Of a stretch of DNA of 64,000 bases, positions 61,618 through 64,000 are shown piece after piece. The notes under the pieces were generated by a model that saw only the letters and a list, made by a program, of their open reading frames with translations, did not search any database and was not told where the DNA came from. The stretch is taken from the NCBI GenBank assembly GCA_050633525.1, contig JBOEGR010000025.1, positions 1 to 64,000 of the forward strand. The letters run 5' to 3'. The stretch is from CANLBN01 sp050633525. Its GTDB lineage: Bacteria; Pseudomonadota; Gammaproteobacteria; Pseudomonadales; Cellvibrionaceae. The position numbers and the translations under genes are program-made. How positions within the stretch are numbered: position 1 is the stretch's first letter; each line of letters begins with the position of its first letter.

Positions 61618-62379
61618 ATGAAAACACGTATCAACAGCATTCTATCTATTCTTATACTTTTAAGCTTCTCCCACTTTGTACATTCTGCCGACAGCGCATT
61701 TAAAGGAAAAGTGATCGACTATGATATTAATGGCCAAGCTTACGAAGGCTACTACGTCAGCCCTAAAGCAGATGCTCCTCTAGTATTACTGGTTCACGAT
61801 TGGGATGGCTTAACGGATTATGAAATTAAACGTGCGCACATGCTAGCCAAAAAAGGCTATGCCGTCTTCGCAGTAGACCTATTTGGTAAAGGCGTCCGCC
61901 CGACCGAAGTCAAAGACAAAAAACAACATACCGGTGAGTTGTATAAAGACCGCGCCAAAATGCGTGCCCTCCTTGATGGAGCCATGGATACAGCAAAATC
62001 AAATGGTGGTAACACCAATAACGCGATTGCAATGGGATATTGCTTTGGTGGTGCAGCGGTATTAGAAATGGCCCGTGCCGGTGCAGATATGAAAGGCTTC
62101 GTCACGTTTCACGGGGGTTTAAAAACGCCAGCGAATCAAGACTACTCAAAAGCCAAAGGCAATATTTTAGTGTTACATGGCAGTGCCGACAAGGCCATTA
62201 GCCTAGATGACTTTGCGGGCTTGGCTAAAGAGTTGGAAACAGCCGGCGTTGCTAATGAAATGATTACTTATAGCGGTGCACCTCATGCATTTACTGTAAT
62301 AGGCTCAAAGCGTTACCACGAAGAAGCTGATAAAAAATCTTGGGCTAGGTTTAACGATTATTTAGCTGAGGTTTTTTAA
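61618..62379 (+). CDS. secreted dienelactone-hydrolase-family alpha/beta hydrolase
   Basis: A 253-residue hydrolase with a signal peptide (about 1-24, ending VHS). The DLH nucleophile motif is GYCFGGAAVL, with Cys as nucleophile. Asp and His complete the triad in LHGSADKAIS and GAPHAFTV. The substrate is not known. Starts at ATG 61618, after a 283-bp gap. Confidence 0.88.
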   Translation: MKTRINSILSILILLSFSHFVHSADSAFKGKVIDYDINGQAYEGYYVSPKADAPLVLLVHDWDGLTDYEIKRAHMLAKKGYAVFAVDLFGKGVRPTEVKDKKQHTGELYKDRAKMRALLDGAMDTAKSNGGNTNNAIAMGYCFGGAAVLEMARAGADMKGFVTFHGGLKTPANQDYSKAKGNILVLHGSADKAISLDDFAGLAKELETAGVANEMITYSGAPHAFTVIGSKRYHEEADKKSWARFNDYLAEVF

Positions 62380-62391
62380 TTATAAGAATTA

Positions 62392-62458
62392 AATAATTAG
62401 GGGGAAGGTAAGAAAACTTTATTATAATATTTTTAAGTCTTATCTGCCCCCAATTATT
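62392..62458. terminator. long interrupted hairpin between convergent genes
   Basis: The arm 62392-62404 (AATAATTAGGGGG) pairs with 62447-62458 with one bulge. The inner TAAGA (62409-62413) pairs with TCTTA (62438-62442). Lies between the convergent dienelactone hydrolase and dadA-like genes and may act as terminator for both. Confidence 0.45.
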
Positions 62459-62484
62459 AATAGAGCGCCCTTACCTCAAATAAA

Positions 62485-63708
62485 TTAAGCTCGAAGCATT
62501 TTAGCAATCTTATCTGCCATCAAATCTGCCGCACCTGCTGCCAATGTCCAACCCAACATGCCATGCCCACAGTTCAAAAATAGATTTGACGAGCGAAACT
62601 GCTGAATAATTGGACGGCTATTAGGTGTCATTGGCCTAACACCAATCCACGGCTGCCCTTCATGATTGTAATCTGCTGATAGAGGAAAACGATGCTGTAA
62701 GATTTTTTTCAAAGTTTGAATTCGACGCTTTGGCAAAGTATCTCCTAATCTACCCACATCAGCCATCCCCGCTACACGCACGCGCTCACCTACGCGGCAC
62801 AACACCATTTTATTTGTAGTATCTGTTAGGCTGATATTGGGCGTCTTCTCTGTAACAGGGTAAGTTAAACTATAACCAGCCACTGGAGCGAGAGGAATAT
62901 ATTGACCTAGGCTTCTAACAAGAAAACGAGTTTGATAGCCCGCACACAAGACGACACAATCAGCCTCTATATCCCCGCTATTCGTTTTTACACCACAATA
63001 CCGTTGTTTATCCTTAATAAACCCTTTCACTTCTTCGTTTAAAATAAGTTCTCCGCCTGTTAAGTTCATCGCTTTATCTAAAGCAGCTCGAGAGAATTTG
63101 GAGGCATCTCCAACGCAGTCATTAGGTGAATACACTGCACCAAGCAATTCTGCATTCATGTATTCTAACGCTGGCTCAATATCGAGCAGATGCTCTGATG
63201 AAATAATTGATTGATTTACTCCAAACTGATTCTTTAACAATACACGCTCTTCGGCCTTCTCAAATGCTTTACGATTATCATATAAATGAAGTTTTTTAGC
63301 GGCTGCATGGTCAAAATCAAATCCATATTTTTCACACCATTGATTCATTATGGCTGAAGACCTCAGCGCTACTTCAAGAACAGCTAATGTATTTCTATCA
63401 GAGCGCGATGAGCTACAATTTTGCAGAAACATGATTCCCCATCGAAGAAAATCAAGATCTATTTTTGGCATAAAACGAAATGCCGGATCAAGACCGCACA
63501 TAAGCTTAGGTAAACCCTTAAGCATTTCGAGTGATGCCATTGCGTCTGTATAGCTGTAACTTAACTGCGCTCCATTTGCTTTAGATGCACCCAAAGCTAC
63601 ACCATCTTCTTTATCTATAACCGTTACTACAAGGCCTTGTTCCGCTAACGCTAACGCAAGCGAAGCTCCTACAACACCCGCTCCTATAATAAGGACATTT
63701 GATGGCAT
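62485..63708 (-). CDS. dadA: D-amino acid dehydrogenase (DadA-like)
   Basis: A 407-residue FAD-dependent D-amino-acid dehydrogenase. The dinucleotide motif is GAGVVGASLALALAEQG (about 8-24), followed by ANGAQLSYSYTDA. A long helical region and a C-terminal FAD site (PWIGVRPMTPNSRPII...NCGHGMLGWTLAAG) are typical of DadA. Oxidises D-amino acids such as D-alanine to 2-oxo acids. Confidence 0.88.
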   Translation of the reverse strand: MPSNVLIIGAGVVGASLALALAEQGLVVTVIDKEDGVALGASKANGAQLSYSYTDAMASLEMLKGLPKLMCGLDPAFRFMPKIDLDFLRWGIMFLQNCSSSRSDRNTLAVLEVALRSSAIMNQWCEKYGFDFDHAAAKKLHLYDNRKAFEKAEERVLLKNQFGVNQSIISSEHLLDIEPALEYMNAELLGAVYSPNDCVGDASKFSRAALDKAMNLTGGELILNEEVKGFIKDKQRYCGVKTNSGDIEADCVVLCAGYQTRFLVRSLGQYIPLAPVAGYSLTYPVTEKTPNISLTDTTNKMVLCRVGERVRVAGMADVGRLGDTLPKRRIQTLKKILQHRFPLSADYNHEGQPWIGVRPMTPNSRPIIQQFRSSNLFLNCGHGMLGWTLAAGAADLMADKIAKMLRA

Positions 63709-63879
63709 AATTATTTATTCGATAAATTAGTGGCGAAGTTAATCAAAAACATTCTGGCTTGTAACCGGCTCTTTTTTTTCATATAAAAACTTTACTGATA
63801 AGACCAGACCTATTGAAACCCTGATAAATCAATCGAGTTAGGCCCTATTTATTTTTCTGTTATCTTTTAGTAGTACCCA

Positions 63880-64000
63880 TTAGTTAAATATAACTAAGTA
63901 AATACCAACAACTAAACACCATGAAAGCAATGGTAAGAAAACAGTAATCGCAATATTTTTACCCATACTGACGTGTAAAACTTTCTCTATATACTTGTAG
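63880..64000 (-). CDS. possible C-terminal end of a membrane protein, cut by right edge
   Basis: An open frame enters from the right edge and ends at TAA 63882-63880, giving 39 residues. YKYIEKVLHVS is followed by a hydrophobic helix (GKNIAITVFLPLLSWCLVVG...IF). It looks like a terminal transmembrane helix of a transporter, which would fit upstream of dadA, but the ORF is short and unproven. Confidence 0.35.
   Translation of the reverse strand, partial: YKYIEKVLHVSMGKNIAITVFLPLLSWCLVVGIYLVIFN

Noticed and set aside
1..64000. CRISPR arrays, insertion sequences, rRNA, prophage or origin of replication
   Set aside because: I saw no regularly spaced repeats, transposase or integrase motifs, rRNA segments, or DnaA-box clusters.

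Overview
This window is a chromosomal segment of a gammaproteobacterium, probably marine or aquatic. The base composition leans to AT. The synteny is typically gammaproteobacterial: nadB divergent from rpoE-rseA-rseB-rseC-mucD, prfB-lysS-ung, sdhE-ygfX beside ygfZ, pdxB, mnmC, fldB, epmC and a complete MSHA-type pilus locus. The exact genus cannot be read from the sequence. No insertion sequence, CRISPR array or rRNA was seen. Two N bases (37516-37517) mark an assembly gap.

Left part (1-15.9 kb): a partial tRNA-Ser runs off the left edge. It is followed by a small membrane protein and lepA. A C-P lyase island (2489-15843) then sits between lepA and mucD, two landmarks that usually lie close together. 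Its main operon runs leftward as phnC-D-E-F-G-H-I-J-K-L-M-N-P, then a hexapeptide acyltransferase and an MFS transporter. A PhnO-like N-acetyltransferase is divergent. The island carries its own control: phased Pho-box half sites upstream of phnC, and two matching inverted repeats (AACTTGT-N4-ACAAG) that fit operators for the GntR/HutC repressor PhnF.

Middle (15.9-41.8 kb): the envelope-stress block mucD/rseC/rseB/rseA/rpoE has a self-matching sigma-E promoter. Then come nadB, the SdhE/YgfX pair, YgfZ, an HDOD protein, a LysR/monooxygenase pair, and ung-lysS-prfB with the classical RF2 +1 frameshift. An S1/P1-type nuclease overlaps the start of prfB. At 30960-33641 lies a bufferin-type (DUF2282/DUF692/DUF2063/DoxX) copper-peptide biosynthetic cluster, with a strong intrinsic terminator between precursor and enzymes. 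TrmO, a MOSC protein, an AcoX-like NAD-kinase-family protein, PdxB, a 5'-3' exonuclease followed by a gap-broken second copy, EpmC, TusA, YheU, a GcvR-like ACT protein and two unknown genes follow.

Right part (42.2-64 kb): a methyl-accepting chemotaxis protein faces an MSHA pilus locus read leftward (mshI, a PilN-like gene, mshJ, K, L, N, E, G, then mshA, C, D, O, P). mshM, mshF, mshB and mshQ are absent from their usual places. TrmL, FldB, MnmC, ComFB, a glutaminyl-peptide cyclotransferase-like protein, a dienelactone-hydrolase-family protein and a DadA-like D-amino-acid dehydrogenase complete the window. At the right edge is a possible C-terminus of a membrane protein.

The two most distinctive systems are the dually regulated C-P lyase island and the bufferin-type metallopeptide cluster. 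All calls come from reading motifs, not from database searches.
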